This document shows, piece after piece, positions 27,097-35,819 of a stretch of DNA of 64,000 nt. Each line of letters opens with the position of its first letter. Positions within the stretch are counted from its first letter, which is position 1. Source of the stretch: Lactobacillus panisapium (lineage in GTDB: Bacteria; Bacillota; Bacilli; Lactobacillales; Lactobacillaceae); contig NZ_CP048268.1 in NCBI RefSeq assembly GCF_019469265.1, positions 1,147,501 to 1,211,500 of the forward strand, written 5' to 3'. The notes under the pieces were generated by a model, which was not told where the DNA came from, ran no database searches, and saw only the letters and a list, made by a program, of their open reading frames with translations. Position numbers and translations under genes: made by a program.

Positions 27097-27131
27097 GCAA
27101 AAGGGCTGAACCAGCTAGTTCACCCTTTTTT
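27097..27131 (+). terminator. Terminator after the CPBP gene
   Basis: AAAAGGGCTGAAC / GTTCACCCTTTTTT hairpin with T run. Confidence 0.75.
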
Positions 27132-27163
27132 GCTTTCCCCAAAAAATCTTTTTGTTCAATAAA

Positions 27164-27206
27164 AAGCAAGTACTTGCTTGCATTAAAAAATTAAAGATGC
27201 TATTCT
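27164..27206 (+). promoter_or_regulatory. Promoter with 16-bp palindromic TetR-type operator
   Basis: Perfect palindrome AAGCAAGTACTTGCTT (27164-27179) overlaps the -35 box TTGCAT (27178-27183). A 17-base spacer leads to TATTCT (27201-27206). The downstream operon ends in a TetR gene, the likely repressor. Confidence 0.75.
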
Positions 27207-27241
27207 ACACCAAACACAAAATAAAAAGTGAGGTTAAAATT

Positions 27242-28570
27242 ATGAATTTCAAAAAATTTATCAGCAGTCGCGGAACTGTAATTGCACTGTTGATTACCGT
27301 TATTTTTGGTGGACTAGTATTCTGGATATATGATTCAGGGTATAAGAATATGCCAAGCAAGATTAAAGAATTGCCTATCGAAATTATTAATCAAGACCCT
27401 GACAGCAAGGACCTGGCTGAAAATATTAAAGCTAAAGCTCCGTTCAAACATGTAAAAATTAGTTCTGATCTCAAAAAAGGAAAACAGAATCTAGATCAGC
27501 GAAAGAGTTACCTGCTGATAGCAATTCCAGCACACTTCAAGCACAACCTTTTACATGGCAAAAACGTTAAAGTAAAATTTTATCTTAATGATTCAAACCA
27601 AATGTCGGTAAGCAGTTCTTTGAATGCGGTAGCCAATAAAATGGGCCAAGAAATTGACAAGAAAATACAAGTTCAAAGTCAGACAATTAAAATAGCCAAG
27701 CCACAGCTAGCTAAATTGCAATTAGAGCTAAATAAGCAAAAGGCAAACGCAGAAATTGAAATAAATACTGCTCGACGCTCAATTGCTCAAGCACCCAAAC
27801 AAATGCAGCCAGCTTTAATTAAAAAGCTAAAAACGCAAACCGCTTCTAGACAAAAACAAGTAGTAAAGAAGGCTTTGAAGCAAAAGCAGCAAATCATTTC
27901 TCAAAGCAAGCAAAAGGCACTAGCACAACAGAGTAAAACTTCTTCTTTTACTATTCAGCACCGCAATTCTGTTCCGAAGGGTTTAAACAATGCCCTAGCC
28001 CCTTTCTTTATCAACATCACACTTAATTTAGGAACGCTCATGGGAGCACTACTTCTTTATGGTGTATATGCTAAATTTGCGTCTAAAATCGGCCGGTGGA
28101 AGTCATTTGCATATTTGGAATGTACTTATTTACTGATAGCATTTTTAGCGAGCCTAATTGTGAGTGCGATTGATCTTAAAATTTTACCAGGATCCATGGC
28201 AAATTATTCGAACATCATGTTTGGCCATACATTGGCAATTTTCCTTTACTACAACTTCAACACAATAGCACTTCTACTATTAGGACAAATCGGAACTCCG
28301 ATTAATATTATTTTGACAATGATTCAAGTCGTTTCAGGAGCCGGAATTATTCCACTGATTGGAATGAATTCTTTCTTTAATCTTGTTCATTACATATCCC
28401 CGGTATACTACGGTATTCAGTCTGACCTTAATTTCCTCTATGGAGGGACATTTTCTTCGGAGCAACAAATCGGCTTTTGGCTACTCATGGTAGGAATCTT
28501 GTTAGTTAATATGATAATTGTTACAATAAGACACAAGCAACCAACGTTAAAATTTGATGAATTAAGTTAA
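27242..28570 (+). CDS. YhgE/Pip- or ABC-2-like membrane transport protein
   Basis: The 442-residue protein has one N-terminal helix (VIALLITVIFGGLVFWIYD) and a large extracytoplasmic region of about 220 residues with a Gln/Lys-rich coiled coil (about 160-255). Five or so C-terminal helices follow. This is the shape of YhgE/Pip, DUF3533 and ABC-2 permease-like proteins. GAGG precedes the ATG at 27242; an upstream in-frame start (27152) lies inside the promoter. A TetR gene follows after 14 bases, so a drug- or peptide-efflux role under TetR control is plausible. No ATPase is encoded nearby. Confidence 0.7.
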   Translation: MNFKKFISSRGTVIALLITVIFGGLVFWIYDSGYKNMPSKIKELPIEIINQDPDSKDLAENIKAKAPFKHVKISSDLKKGKQNLDQRKSYLLIAIPAHFKHNLLHGKNVKVKFYLNDSNQMSVSSSLNAVANKMGQEIDKKIQVQSQTIKIAKPQLAKLQLELNKQKANAEIEINTARRSIAQAPKQMQPALIKKLKTQTASRQKQVVKKALKQKQQIISQSKQKALAQQSKTSSFTIQHRNSVPKGLNNALAPFFINITLNLGTLMGALLLYGVYAKFASKIGRWKSFAYLECTYLLIAFLASLIVSAIDLKILPGSMANYSNIMFGHTLAIFLYYNFNTIALLLLGQIGTPINIILTMIQVVSGAGIIPLIGMNSFFNLVHYISPVYYGIQSDLNFLYGGTFSSEQQIGFWLLMVGILLVNMIIVTIRHKQPTLKFDELS

Positions 28571-28584
28571 GGCAGGTGATCAAC

Positions 28585-29169
28585 ATGGCTGGTGATGTTG
28601 AACAAAGGATTTTGGCAGCTTTTTCACATTTATTAATTCAAAATGGATATCAAGGAACAACTACCAAAAAAATTGCTCAAGCCGCACAAGTTAATGAAAG
28701 TACCTTATTTAGACACTTTAAAGATAAGTATAGTATTTTGCAGCAACTTGTAGCCGAATATCGTCAAGATATTCAAACAGTCGGGGATAATTACCAGCTT
28801 GTTGGTGACATTGAAAAAGATATCATGAATTTTTCTGTAATCTACCAAGGTTTTATTGAACAACACTTAGCATTATTTTTGACCGGTATACGTGAATCAC
28901 AGAAATTACCTGAACTAAAAAAAGTGATTAAAAGATTACTTGATTTAATCAGAAATATTCTAGAAGAAAAATTTGCGCAAATGCAAAATAATGGCGAAAT
29001 TGCCCAGGACATTGACTTGAAAGTGGAAATTGATAATCTAATTCTACTTAACTTGGGTCAAGCCATTATGCAACATTCCTTTCCAGATTCGCTTTTTCAA
29101 ATTCAACCACAGGAATTTGTACAAAACAACATTCGGACTTACGCAGACCATTTAAAACCAAAGAATTGA
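28585..29169 (+). CDS. TetR family repressor
   Basis: The 194-residue protein has a TetR HTH (GYQGTTTKKIAQAAQVNEST, then LFRHFKDKYSIL, residues 20-50) and an all-helical ligand domain. AGGTG precedes the ATG at 28585; the GTG nine bases upstream is an alternative start. It is co-transcribed with the membrane protein before it. The palindrome at 27164-27179 is the likely operator, giving autoregulation. Confidence 0.88.
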   Translation: MAGDVEQRILAAFSHLLIQNGYQGTTTKKIAQAAQVNESTLFRHFKDKYSILQQLVAEYRQDIQTVGDNYQLVGDIEKDIMNFSVIYQGFIEQHLALFLTGIRESQKLPELKKVIKRLLDLIRNILEEKFAQMQNNGEIAQDIDLKVEIDNLILLNLGQAIMQHSFPDSLFQIQPQEFVQNNIRTYADHLKPKN

Positions 29170-29221
29170 AGTCGTCATTAAACATATTTTCTTAAAATTA
29201 CACCAAAGAACTTTAAAAAAG

Positions 29222-29450
29222 TGGTACGACCCCCAAAATTAGGACAATTTTGGAGGTCGTTTTTCAATGGCAAAATTATTTAAGTAAGTTAAAGCAAAAT
29301 CTTCAACTTGGAACGAAATTATAGGGCTGGACCTGAAGAAAGTTATTGGCTAGCCAGAGACTTTAAAGAATGGTCATTCAAGTTGATATTACTTAAACAT
29401 GAACTTAAAGCCGATGTTTAAGAGCACGTTCGCAAAAAACATATGACAAA
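29222..29450 (+). mobile_element. IS3-family-like insertion sequence remnant (left end)
   Basis: TGGTACGACCCCCAAAATTA followed by the matching AATTTTGGAGGTCGTTTTT and an ATGGCAAAA start resembles the left end of IS3/IS150-group elements. The reading frame then hits a stop after six codons and again later, and no right inverted repeat is visible. The hairpin GACCCCCAAAATT/AATTTTGGAGGTC with T run could also simply act as the tetR terminator. Confidence 0.4.
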
Positions 29451-29816
29451 GTAGTCCAGCAGGCCAACAATTACAAGTCAAATTAAAATACACGACTTCA
29501 ATTGACTATCGAAATCGTGTATCAAGATTTGCTTATTATAAAATGTCGAACTGTTTGGTTGCACTTCATATTCAATAAAATATTCCTAATGTGTATTCAT
29601 TATGGCTTGCTTCAATAAGGGCTAACCATTTTGACGTTACCCCATTAATATTTAGAATTTTCGCTCAACTTTTAATAGTGTGCGATAATCTACCCTTTCA
29701 ACTTTTACTTCACTTTATAATTACAAGTTACTAGCTCCATAATTTATCGATATTCTTCACTTCCTCCATTCTACGTAAATAATTCCATCATTAAATCGCG
29801 TAATAAGATTGACTTA

Positions 29817-29989
29817 TATTAGCGCAAACGCTAATATGAAGGCATAGTAAATAAATGCTATTGAACAGTATCCCCATACAATTGCAGTGGTCATTTATTT
29901 ACTTAAAACCGTAAGTGATTTAATTGACAAATATATTATTACTCGTTTTCGCTAAATAGTCAACATAATAATAGTGAATTCGCTAATAT
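29817..29989. promoter_or_regulatory. CGCTAATAT operator sites upstream of the XRE/ImmA pair
   Basis: A 22-base perfect dyad ATATTAGCG-CAAA-CGCTAATAT (29817-29838) is followed by the half-sites CGCTAAATA at 29950-29958 and CGCTAATAT at 29981-29989, the last about 28 bases before the XRE start. Such multiple sites are typical for phage/ICE repressors. Confidence 0.65.
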
Positions 29990-30017
29990 TTTTGTCAGGG
30001 ATAGGGAGATCCTTGAT

Positions 30018-30365
30018 ATGTGCACATTTGAAAGAATAAAGAAATTAGCCAAAAAGCATCATTTAACTCTAGCAAAAGTAAATGATTTAGCTGGTATAGG
30101 AACTAATTCAATTTATCGCTGGAAAAAGCAAACCCCAACAAGTAATAACTTGCAAAAAGTTGCTAATGTTTTACATACTTCAACCGATTATCTACTTGGT
30201 AATACAGATGATCCCTCCCCTATCAATACCAAGAATCGCCATGCGATTGATATTGAAAATGATGAAATATTATCCTATCGTGGCAGACCCATTCCTGATG
30301 ATTATCTTAATATTATTAAAAATCTTATGGATTCAGATATTGAAAGAGGTAAACGACGTGAGTAA
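30018..30365 (+). CDS. XRE family repressor of ImmR/phage type
   Basis: The 115-residue protein has an N-terminal XRE domain (FERIKKLAKKHHLTLAKVND, then NSIYRWKKQTPTSNNLQKVA, and DYLLGNTDDP) with a short acidic tail. AGGGAG is about 9 bases before the ATG. Its last eight bases overlap the ImmA-like gene, so the two act as a pair, as in ICEBs1 (ImmR/ImmA) and many prophages. Repeated CGCTAAT sites upstream are likely its operators. No integrase or structural genes are present, so it is a remnant or a domesticated module. Confidence 0.88.
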   Translation: MCTFERIKKLAKKHHLTLAKVNDLAGIGTNSIYRWKKQTPTSNNLQKVANVLHTSTDYLLGNTDDPSPINTKNRHAIDIENDEILSYRGRPIPDDYLNIIKNLMDSDIERGKRRE

Positions 30366-30765
30366 TTTGATTGCCTGGCTATATAGTTATGCTTTTAAAC
30401 ACAAAATTGGTGTTTTACAAATATTTACCAAACCAGAATACAGTTCTTTGTCTGACAAAAGCAAGCGCTTGATTATTATCAATATTAATTGGAAAAATAA
30501 AAAAGAATTACCCTTCATAATTGGTCACGAAATTGGTCATATTTTAGCTGGAGAACCAGGTTTATCCAATTATTGTGGTACACCTTTAACGCCAAATGAA
30601 CGGCGTGCAGATCTTTTCTCACTAAGTTTGATTTTTGAATATGCCTCAAACCAATATGACAGTTTTGATGAGCCAATTCAATTTATTGAGCAATATGGCA
30701 TCCCAGATAGAATGCTAGCTGATACAGTTAATTTATATAAAAGAAATAGCCAACTAGTTTTTTAG
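30358..30765 (+). CDS. ImmA/IrrE family metallopeptidase
   Basis: The 135-residue protein has the zinc motif IIGHEIGHILAG (HEIGH, near residue 57) and a downstream ERRADLFSLSL segment with the third ligand region. ImmA-type proteases cleave the partner XRE repressor upon DNA damage or signalling. The start is the GTG at 30358, which has GAGG 8 bases upstream; earlier in-frame starts lie inside the XRE gene. It sits 140 bases from tRNA-Ser, a common integration site. Confidence 0.85.
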   Translation: MSNLIAWLYSYAFKHKIGVLQIFTKPEYSSLSDKSKRLIIININWKNKKELPFIIGHEIGHILAGEPGLSNYCGTPLTPNERRADLFSLSLIFEYASNQYDSFDEPIQFIEQYGIPDRMLADTVNLYKRNSQLVF

Positions 30766-30857
30766 TTGGGTGTTTATCTTGACGGCAGACATAAATCAAA
30801 AATGTGTGGAAATTAAATAGAATCTTTATGCCGTGCGTTTGCCGTGTAAAAAGACTA

Positions 30858-30897
30858 AAAAAGCTTGTAAGCAGATATGCTACAAGCTTTTTCTCTT
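30858..30897. terminator. Hairpin between immA-like gene and tRNA-Ser
   Basis: AAAAAGCTTGTA / TACAAGCTTTTT inverted repeat; serves both converging transcripts. Confidence 0.75.
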
Positions 30898-30905
30898 AAT
30901 TCTAA

Positions 30906-30993
30906 GGAGAGTACAGGATTTGAACCTGCGCGCCAAGGAAAACTTGGTTCGCCGGATTTCGAGTCCGGTGCATTACCACTCTGCCAACTCTCC
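30906..30993 (-). tRNA. tRNA-Ser (anticodon CGA)
   Basis: The minus strand starts GGAGAGTTGGCAGAGTGG and ends CAAATCCTGTACTCTCC, closing a 7-bp acceptor stem. The anticodon arm ACCGGACTCGAAATCCGGC gives anticodon CGA (Ser, UCG). A long variable arm (GAACCAAGTTTTCCTTGGCGC) confirms a class II tRNA. CCA is not encoded. Confidence 0.95.
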
Positions 30994-31086
30994 ACAACAA
31001 TCATAATTATACATGATATTGGCAAAACTGCAAAATTAATTTTACAATTTTACTCAATTTGTTTTTATAATTGTTGTCCATTTTAG

Positions 31087-32304
31087 CTATGACTTCTTTA
31101 GTTTTTGCCAAAATGGCCTATTATCATTTTGTAACATTAACCGTTTATATGATTTACCAACAGAAAATACCAAGAAAACAATGCATCCAATTAAAATAAG
31201 CAGTGATACGGCACTCTCCCAATTAGTAGCCGTTTTAGTAATCAAGCGTAGAGGCATGATGAATGATGAGAATCCGGGAATGAATGATAAAACAATCATT
31301 CCCGGATTCTTTAGTGCACTGATATCACTAAATGCTATTCCAATAAACAGGACTAAATATAAGAAGTAACTAACAGGCTGTGTAGCTTTTGAGGTATCTT
31401 CAGTCCGCTTGACCACTGCTCCACAATAAGCAGCTAAAACAGTGAAAAGGACTATTCCCAATAAAAGATATACCAGTCTAATACCTAAAAGACTTTGAAC
31501 AATGGCTTTAGCGTAAGCTAATAAATTAGTTTTCGCCATAAAAGAAGCGAATAGCGGTATATGCCTGATTATTACCAACCCAGAAGCTCCAATGATTAAC
31601 CAAATCAATAATTGGAAAACTGCAAGCCCTAAAATACCAGTGATCTTTCCAGCAAAATATTTAACGGCAGAAATACTTGAAAAAATAACCTCAATTACCT
31701 TAGTTCCTTTATCAGCAGCAATTTCTTGTGCGGCAATATTCGTATAAATTCCAACGATAACAAACATAATTACAAATATAGTCGATAAAGAAAGATAAGG
31801 ATTTTCACCAAGACTAGCAGACATTTTCTGCAAATGTTCACTTAGTACAGGAGCCAGATTAGACTGAGATAAGTTTAGTTTAGAATCTTTCTTGCTACGC
31901 TCATTTTGAAGTTGTTTCAGGTATTTTACTAACCTCTTTTTGAAACTTGGATCAATTTTCTTGGTACCAAAGTAGTCGGCTTGAATCCGACCATTGTTAA
32001 CTTCGATATCCACATAACCGTCGATATCATCGTTTTGTAAGCTCTTTTTAGCAATTGAAACCGTCTTGATTGTGTCATCAACGTAATCTTTAGAATTAGC
32101 TTTTGCAAAAGGTTTACTTACGTTTGGGTTATTGCTGACAACAGCATAAGTGTCTTCCGTAGCCCCCAAACTATTACTAAGAAAATAAACAGTTCCAAAT
32201 GTAACAGCTACAATTAAAAGTGGTCCTAAAATTAACATCACGAAAGACCATGATTTTACTTGTTTACAAAATGTGTGCCATGCAACAATCGCAAATTTAC
32301 GCAT
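31087..32304 (-). CDS. NatB-like ABC transporter permease
   Basis: The 405-residue protein has one N-terminal helix, a large extracytoplasmic domain of about 130 residues and five to six C-terminal helices with IAAQEIAADKGTKVIEVIFS near residue 190. That segment is characteristic of NatB/ABC-2 exporters. The ATG at 32304 overlaps the ATPase stop; a GTG at 32313 is an alternative. It works with the ATPase at 32297. NatAB of B. subtilis exports Na+, but this group also exports antibiotics and peptides, so the substrate is open. Confidence 0.85.
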   Translation of the reverse strand: MRKFAIVAWHTFCKQVKSWSFVMLILGPLLIVAVTFGTVYFLSNSLGATEDTYAVVSNNPNVSKPFAKANSKDYVDDTIKTVSIAKKSLQNDDIDGYVDIEVNNGRIQADYFGTKKIDPSFKKRLVKYLKQLQNERSKKDSKLNLSQSNLAPVLSEHLQKMSASLGENPYLSLSTIFVIMFVIVGIYTNIAAQEIAADKGTKVIEVIFSSISAVKYFAGKITGILGLAVFQLLIWLIIGASGLVIIRHIPLFASFMAKTNLLAYAKAIVQSLLGIRLVYLLLGIVLFTVLAAYCGAVVKRTEDTSKATQPVSYFLYLVLFIGIAFSDISALKNPGMIVLSFIPGFSSFIMPLRLITKTATNWESAVSLLILIGCIVFLVFSVGKSYKRLMLQNDNRPFWQKLKKS

Positions 32305-33193
32305 TCTCTTCACTCGCTTTCATCCGAAAAATTTCATCTAAAGTTGGTGCCTGCTGCTGATATTCTTCAATATACTGACCCTTTGTCAAGGCTGTAAAGA
32401 CTGCAGGACCGTTTTTTTCATCATCTATTCTTAATAAATAGCGATTATTTTTCCTCTGCTCAACAGTTTGAACATGCGGTAATTTAATTAGTTGCGCTAG
32501 TGGTGTAACTGTTTTGACGAGAATTTCATTTTTAGAAAACGAATTTCGAATTTCTTCAACCGGACCCTTTAAAACAGTCTGACCTTTTCGAAGCATCAAA
32601 AGTGAATCGCAAATTTCCTCAACATTTGCCATATCATGACTAGAAAAAATGATGATAGCTCCATTATTCTTGGCATCCAGAATTGCCGTTTTTAGTAATT
32701 CTGCATTAATCGGATCAAGCCCACTAAATGGCTCGTCCAAGATAATTAATTTTGGTTGATGAATTAAAGTACAGATCAATTGAACTTTTTGCTGATTGCC
32801 CTTTGATAAAGTCTTTATTTTATCAGATTTATTTCCATTGACTTCAAAGCGATCAAGCCAAGCATCGATTTTATTTAACACATCTTGCTTTTTCATCCCT
32901 TTAAGTTGAGCATAATAAACAATTTGTTCTTGAAGCGTCAACTTTTGCATTAAACTGCGCTCTTCAGGTAAATAACCGATCTGATCAAAGCAATCTTCAT
33001 TTATCTCCTTATTTTTCCATGAAATTTTACCGTCATAGTTAATAAAGTTCAAAATACTGTGAAAAGTTGTAGTTTTACCAGCACCGTTTTGACCAATTAG
33101 ACCTAAAATTTTATTAGGTTCAGCTACAAAACTAATATCATCTAGTGCGACCTTGTCACCATACTTTTTACTAAGATGTTCAATTTTTAGCAT
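32297..33193 (-). CDS. NatA-like ABC transporter ATPase
   Basis: The 298-residue ATPase has Walker A LIGQNGAGKTTTF near residue 33, the degenerate signature LSKGNQQKVQL near 132 and Walker B LIILDEPFSGLDP near 154. A C-terminal ~80-residue extension is typical of ABC-2 exporters. It precedes and overlaps the permease. A promoter element shared with the membrane-protein paralogues lies at about 33268-33290. Confidence 0.92.
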   Translation of the reverse strand: MLKIEHLSKKYGDKVALDDISFVAEPNKILGLIGQNGAGKTTTFHSILNFINYDGKISWKNKEINEDCFDQIGYLPEERSLMQKLTLQEQIVYYAQLKGMKKQDVLNKIDAWLDRFEVNGNKSDKIKTLSKGNQQKVQLICTLIHQPKLIILDEPFSGLDPINAELLKTAILDAKNNGAIIIFSSHDMANVEEICDSLLMLRKGQTVLKGPVEEIRNSFSKNEILVKTVTPLAQLIKLPHVQTVEQRKNNRYLLRIDDEKNGPAVFTALTKGQYIEEYQQQAPTLDEIFRMKASEENA

Positions 33194-33267
33194 ATCAAAC
33201 CGCCTTTTTAATTTTTAATTCTTTTCATGATGATGATATTATTTTATAGCCAAAATCTTTCTTTACT

Positions 33268-33290
33268 CAAGCTAAGTTTATGAGACATTG
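33268..33290 (-). repeat. Shared upstream element, copy 1 (before the ABC exporter)
   Basis: Plus strand CAAGCTAAGTTTATGAGACA, about 75-95 bases upstream of the ATPase start. It matches copies at 34709 and 35576 in 17-18 of 20 positions. On the minus strand it ends in TTGA, which can serve as a -35 box before TATAAA. Confidence 0.65.
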
Positions 33291-33348
33291 GTAAACAAGC
33301 CATCATATCAAGCTTTAATTTAAAAATAAAAAGATGTGGAACTAATAA

Positions 33349-33366
33349 ACGACGTTATAACGGCGT
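33349..33366. promoter_or_regulatory. Near-perfect 18-bp palindrome between the ABC exporter and the XRE-membrane regulator
   Basis: ACGACGTTATAACGGCGT matches its reverse complement in 16 of 18 positions and lies in the 286-bp divergent intergenic region, a plausible operator. Confidence 0.45.
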
Positions 33367-33479
33367 AAACGCTACCTAATTAAATTTCAAATGAAAAAAG
33401 CTCTGCTCCAAAATTAAATTGTTTTGAAAATGAATTAATGTTTAAATAATATTATTATATAGAAAAAGGGCTCAATAGA

Positions 33480-34085
33480 ATGGAATTAGGTAAGCAAATC
33501 AAATTTTATCGTACTAAACAAGGTTTCACTCAGGAACAACTAGCCAATAAATTACTTGTATCAAGAAAAACAATTTCAAGCTGGGAAAATGATCGTAGTT
33601 CACCAGATCTTGAAACCTTATCCAGACTGAGTGTGATTTTTAATATTACTTTAGATGACTTTCTTCATCAAGATATTACTGAGATCAAAAATAGTAAAAC
33701 AAAATATTACATTAGTTTATTGATATACATAATAGTGTTGATCTTAACTTTACTTTCTTATTTGAGATTTTTTGGTATTAAAACTATTATTCTTTATCCA
33801 TCAATTATCAATATTGCATTTTCTATTATTTACTTGTTTTTATTCAATGATTGGGCTCGCTTTAAGCAAAAAAAGAAACTAATTTTATTACTAGTTTCTA
33901 GTTTTGCTTTCTTAATTTTTAACTCTGTAATTACAATATTTAACAGCTACTTATTTAACTCTTTTTCAAATTCACCTTCATATAACTTGGGAATTCTTTT
34001 AGGTGCACTAATAACAATTATTTCTATAACCAACGGATCAATAATTGTGATTAATTTTTACCAAAAGCTTCAAGATTTAAGTTAG
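33480..34085 (+). CDS. XRE family regulator with C-terminal membrane domain
   Basis: The 201-residue protein has an N-terminal XRE domain (KFYRTKQGFTQEQLANKL, then SRKTISSWENDRSSPDLETL) followed by four hydrophobic helices from about residue 75. Membrane-bound XRE proteins are common in Firmicutes next to ABC exporters and may sense envelope state. It is divergent from the NatAB-like exporter, which is the probable target. The start ATG follows GGGCTCAATAG with no strong RBS, so weak translation is expected. Confidence 0.85.
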   Translation: MELGKQIKFYRTKQGFTQEQLANKLLVSRKTISSWENDRSSPDLETLSRLSVIFNITLDDFLHQDITEIKNSKTKYYISLLIYIIVLILTLLSYLRFFGIKTIILYPSIINIAFSIIYLFLFNDWARFKQKKKLILLLVSSFAFLIFNSVITIFNSYLFNSFSNSPSYNLGILLGALITIISITNGSIIVINFYQKLQDLS

Positions 34086-34181
34086 ATTTTTAAAACTACT
34101 AATTTTGTTTAAAGCTTTGCTAACATAAGTTTATAGCTGTCCCTTATTTATCTGACTGTTAAATTCGCATTAACATATTGT

Positions 34182-34643
34182 TTATTTAAACTTAAAACAA
34201 TGTCTAATAAATATTTTTTGGAAAACTACACCTAACGCAATTGCCACGATACTAAGCAAAGCTATTAACCACAAATTCAGCTTAATTTTGACTAAAGACT
34301 GGATTAATTCTATTACCGCTATTAAGAAAACCATTCCTCTTAAACCAGAAATAACTAAACTACAATGTTCGATTTGTGTTGTAAATTTACCATTATTAAT
34401 ACATTTTTTTAGTAAATACTGGTAGTCAAAAAGATCAATTAAAACCGTGATTAAAAGGATTATTGCTACCAAGCCACGTTTAAAATCATTTTTTTGAAAA
34501 AATAATATATTAGGAAAACACAAAAACACAATTGCAACTGGTAACAGAACTCCTCTCTTTAAAGCTAGATCCGGATCTGCCCATTTTTTTATGTGGTGAA
34601 AAATATCTTTTAACGCTTCGAGAACTGTTTCTTGTTTTTTCAT
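34182..34643 (-). CDS. Small membrane protein, paralogous family member A
   Basis: The 153-residue protein begins KKQETVLEALKDIFHHIKKW and has four hydrophobic segments. The N-terminal motif (I-D/E-I-F/H-H-H-I-x-K-W) is shared with the gene at 34838. AGGAGAAATTAGAGG precedes the ATG. Its upstream region repeats at 35503-35660. I do not recognise the family; a role linked to the adjacent XRE/ABC genes is only suggested by the shared promoter element. Confidence 0.7.
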   Translation of the reverse strand: MKKQETVLEALKDIFHHIKKWADPDLALKRGVLLPVAIVFLCFPNILFFQKNDFKRGLVAIILLITVLIDLFDYQYLLKKCINNGKFTTQIEHCSLVISGLRGMVFLIAVIELIQSLVKIKLNLWLIALLSIVAIALGVVFQKIFIRHCFKFK

Positions 34644-34790
34644 CCTCTAATTTCTCCTATTTAAACCTTTAACATCGTAATATCCTATGATCAAAGTTAG
34701 TACTTTTTCAAGCTAAGTTTCTAAGACAGGCATTAGACTTTGATTTATAATGCCGTACAGAAATCGCCTGATAAATTTTTTAAAAAGTGA
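34637..34790. repeat. ~150-bp direct repeat, copy 1 (promoter of family member A)
   Basis: It runs from the gene start through AGCTAAGTTTCTAAGACA to AAATTTTTTAAAA and matches 35503-35660 in most positions. The conserved element CAAGCTAAGTTTCTAAGACA lies at about 34709-34729. Confidence 0.75.
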
Positions 34791-34837
34791 ATCATCATTT
34801 GATGCAAGAAAATTTAAGCAAAGACAAACAATTGCTA

Positions 34838-35341
34838 TTAACATTCTTGTTGCAATTTTCGACATATCTTCATTAAAAAACAAATTTGAAGTGCATCTCC
34901 TATTAAACCAGTTATTATTGAAAATATTAGTACCGGTCGAAGACGAAATTTCATTTTGGTATAAGTACAAATTAACAATATAATGGTCGTGGAAATTAGG
35001 CCCATCCTTATAAAAGTATTAATTAGAATCCAGCTTTTCATTGAATTACTGATATTATTAGACTTATTTTTTTGAATGATAGCATGTTGATAGTAAAAAC
35101 CAGTCCATATTTCTGCAACCACGTCAAAAGCAAAAAGTGGCCCCATAACATTTGCAGCTTCAGTACCATCGTAATTAAAATTTAAATCTTGCACTAGCAT
35201 TAAAATACAGTACAATAAGCAAAAATCAAGTTTTAAATAAGCATTTTTTAGTCCTGATCGATCTAAACTTTCTTTTTTCCATTTAGAAATATGATGGTGG
35301 ATATCAATTAGGCTTTCTATAATCCCGTTTTCTTTCTTCAT
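34838..35341 (-). CDS. Small membrane protein, paralogous family member B
   Basis: The 167-residue protein begins KKENGIIESLIDIHHHISKW, matching member A at its N-terminus, and has about four hydrophobic segments. GAAGGA precedes the ATG at 35341, so this is preferred over the start 39 bases upstream. The C-terminus differs from member A (ends KICRKLQQEC). Function unknown. Confidence 0.7.
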   Translation of the reverse strand: MKKENGIIESLIDIHHHISKWKKESLDRSGLKNAYLKLDFCLLYCILMLVQDLNFNYDGTEAANVMGPLFAFDVVAEIWTGFYYQHAIIQKNKSNNISNSMKSWILINTFIRMGLISTTIILLICTYTKMKFRLRPVLIFSIITGLIGDALQICFLMKICRKLQQEC

Positions 35342-35382
35342 TTTTGTTCCTTCTATGTATTGGATTGTTATAAAATCCATCC

Positions 35383-35511
35383 TTAAACAAGTAGATTAAA
35401 AGAAATAACTCCATTTGATTTACAAACTACTATAAGAATCGATCGTATTTTTCTAAGAACTAAACAAGAACAAATTCGAGTAATATGGTAAAATTTCCTT
35501 GTTTTTTTCAT
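35383..35511 (-). pseudogene. Remnant of a third family member (start region only)
   Basis: AGGAGAAATTAGAGG and ATGAAAAAA are preserved as in member A, but one extra A in the run shifts the frame. It ends after 42 codons (MKKTRKFYH...) without the shared HHI-KW motif. The promoter region upstream is the second copy of the direct repeat. Confidence 0.6.
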
Positions 35512-35660
35512 CCTCTAATTTCTCCTATTTAGACTTGTAAGATTGTAATATTTTATGATTAAAGCTAGTATTTTTTCAAGCTAAGTTTCTAAGACATGCA
35601 TTAGAACTTGATTTATTAAGCTATACAGAATTCGTTTGCTAAATTTTTTCAAGTTAAATT
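35503..35660. repeat. ~150-bp direct repeat, copy 2
   Basis: Second copy of the region at 34637-34790, including CAAGCTAAGTTTCTAAGACA at about 35578-35598 and a following -35/-10 pair on the minus strand (TTGAAA, 18, TAAAAT). Confidence 0.75.
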
Positions 35661-35819
35661 GCTCAGCATTTTAACTGAACCAATGACAAGTTGACGAGCA
35701 AAAGCATTGATTATTAGCAATTTCCTTAAGTTTTACTCAAGAGTGACCTTTAAAGTATATTGAAACCTTAGTAACTGGTAAAATACAGTCGAATAAAGTT
35801 TGATAGGTAGGGATTTATC

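Larger units (their letters stand above)
29170..30017. other. 848-bp gene-free region with IS scar and repressor sites
   Basis: It holds the IS3-like end and fragment (29222 to about 29450) and the three CGCTAA operator sites (29817-29989). Between 29450 and 29810 I see no frame, RNA or repeat that I can support. Confidence 0.6.

Noticed and set aside
28996..29300. Complete transposase at the IS3-like end
   Set aside because: Frame stops after six codons and the right inverted repeat is missing; only a scar is supported.
34750..34983. 77-codon plus-strand frame in the small membrane protein cluster
   Set aside because: Antisense to the gene at 34838 and to its repeat region; no RBS.
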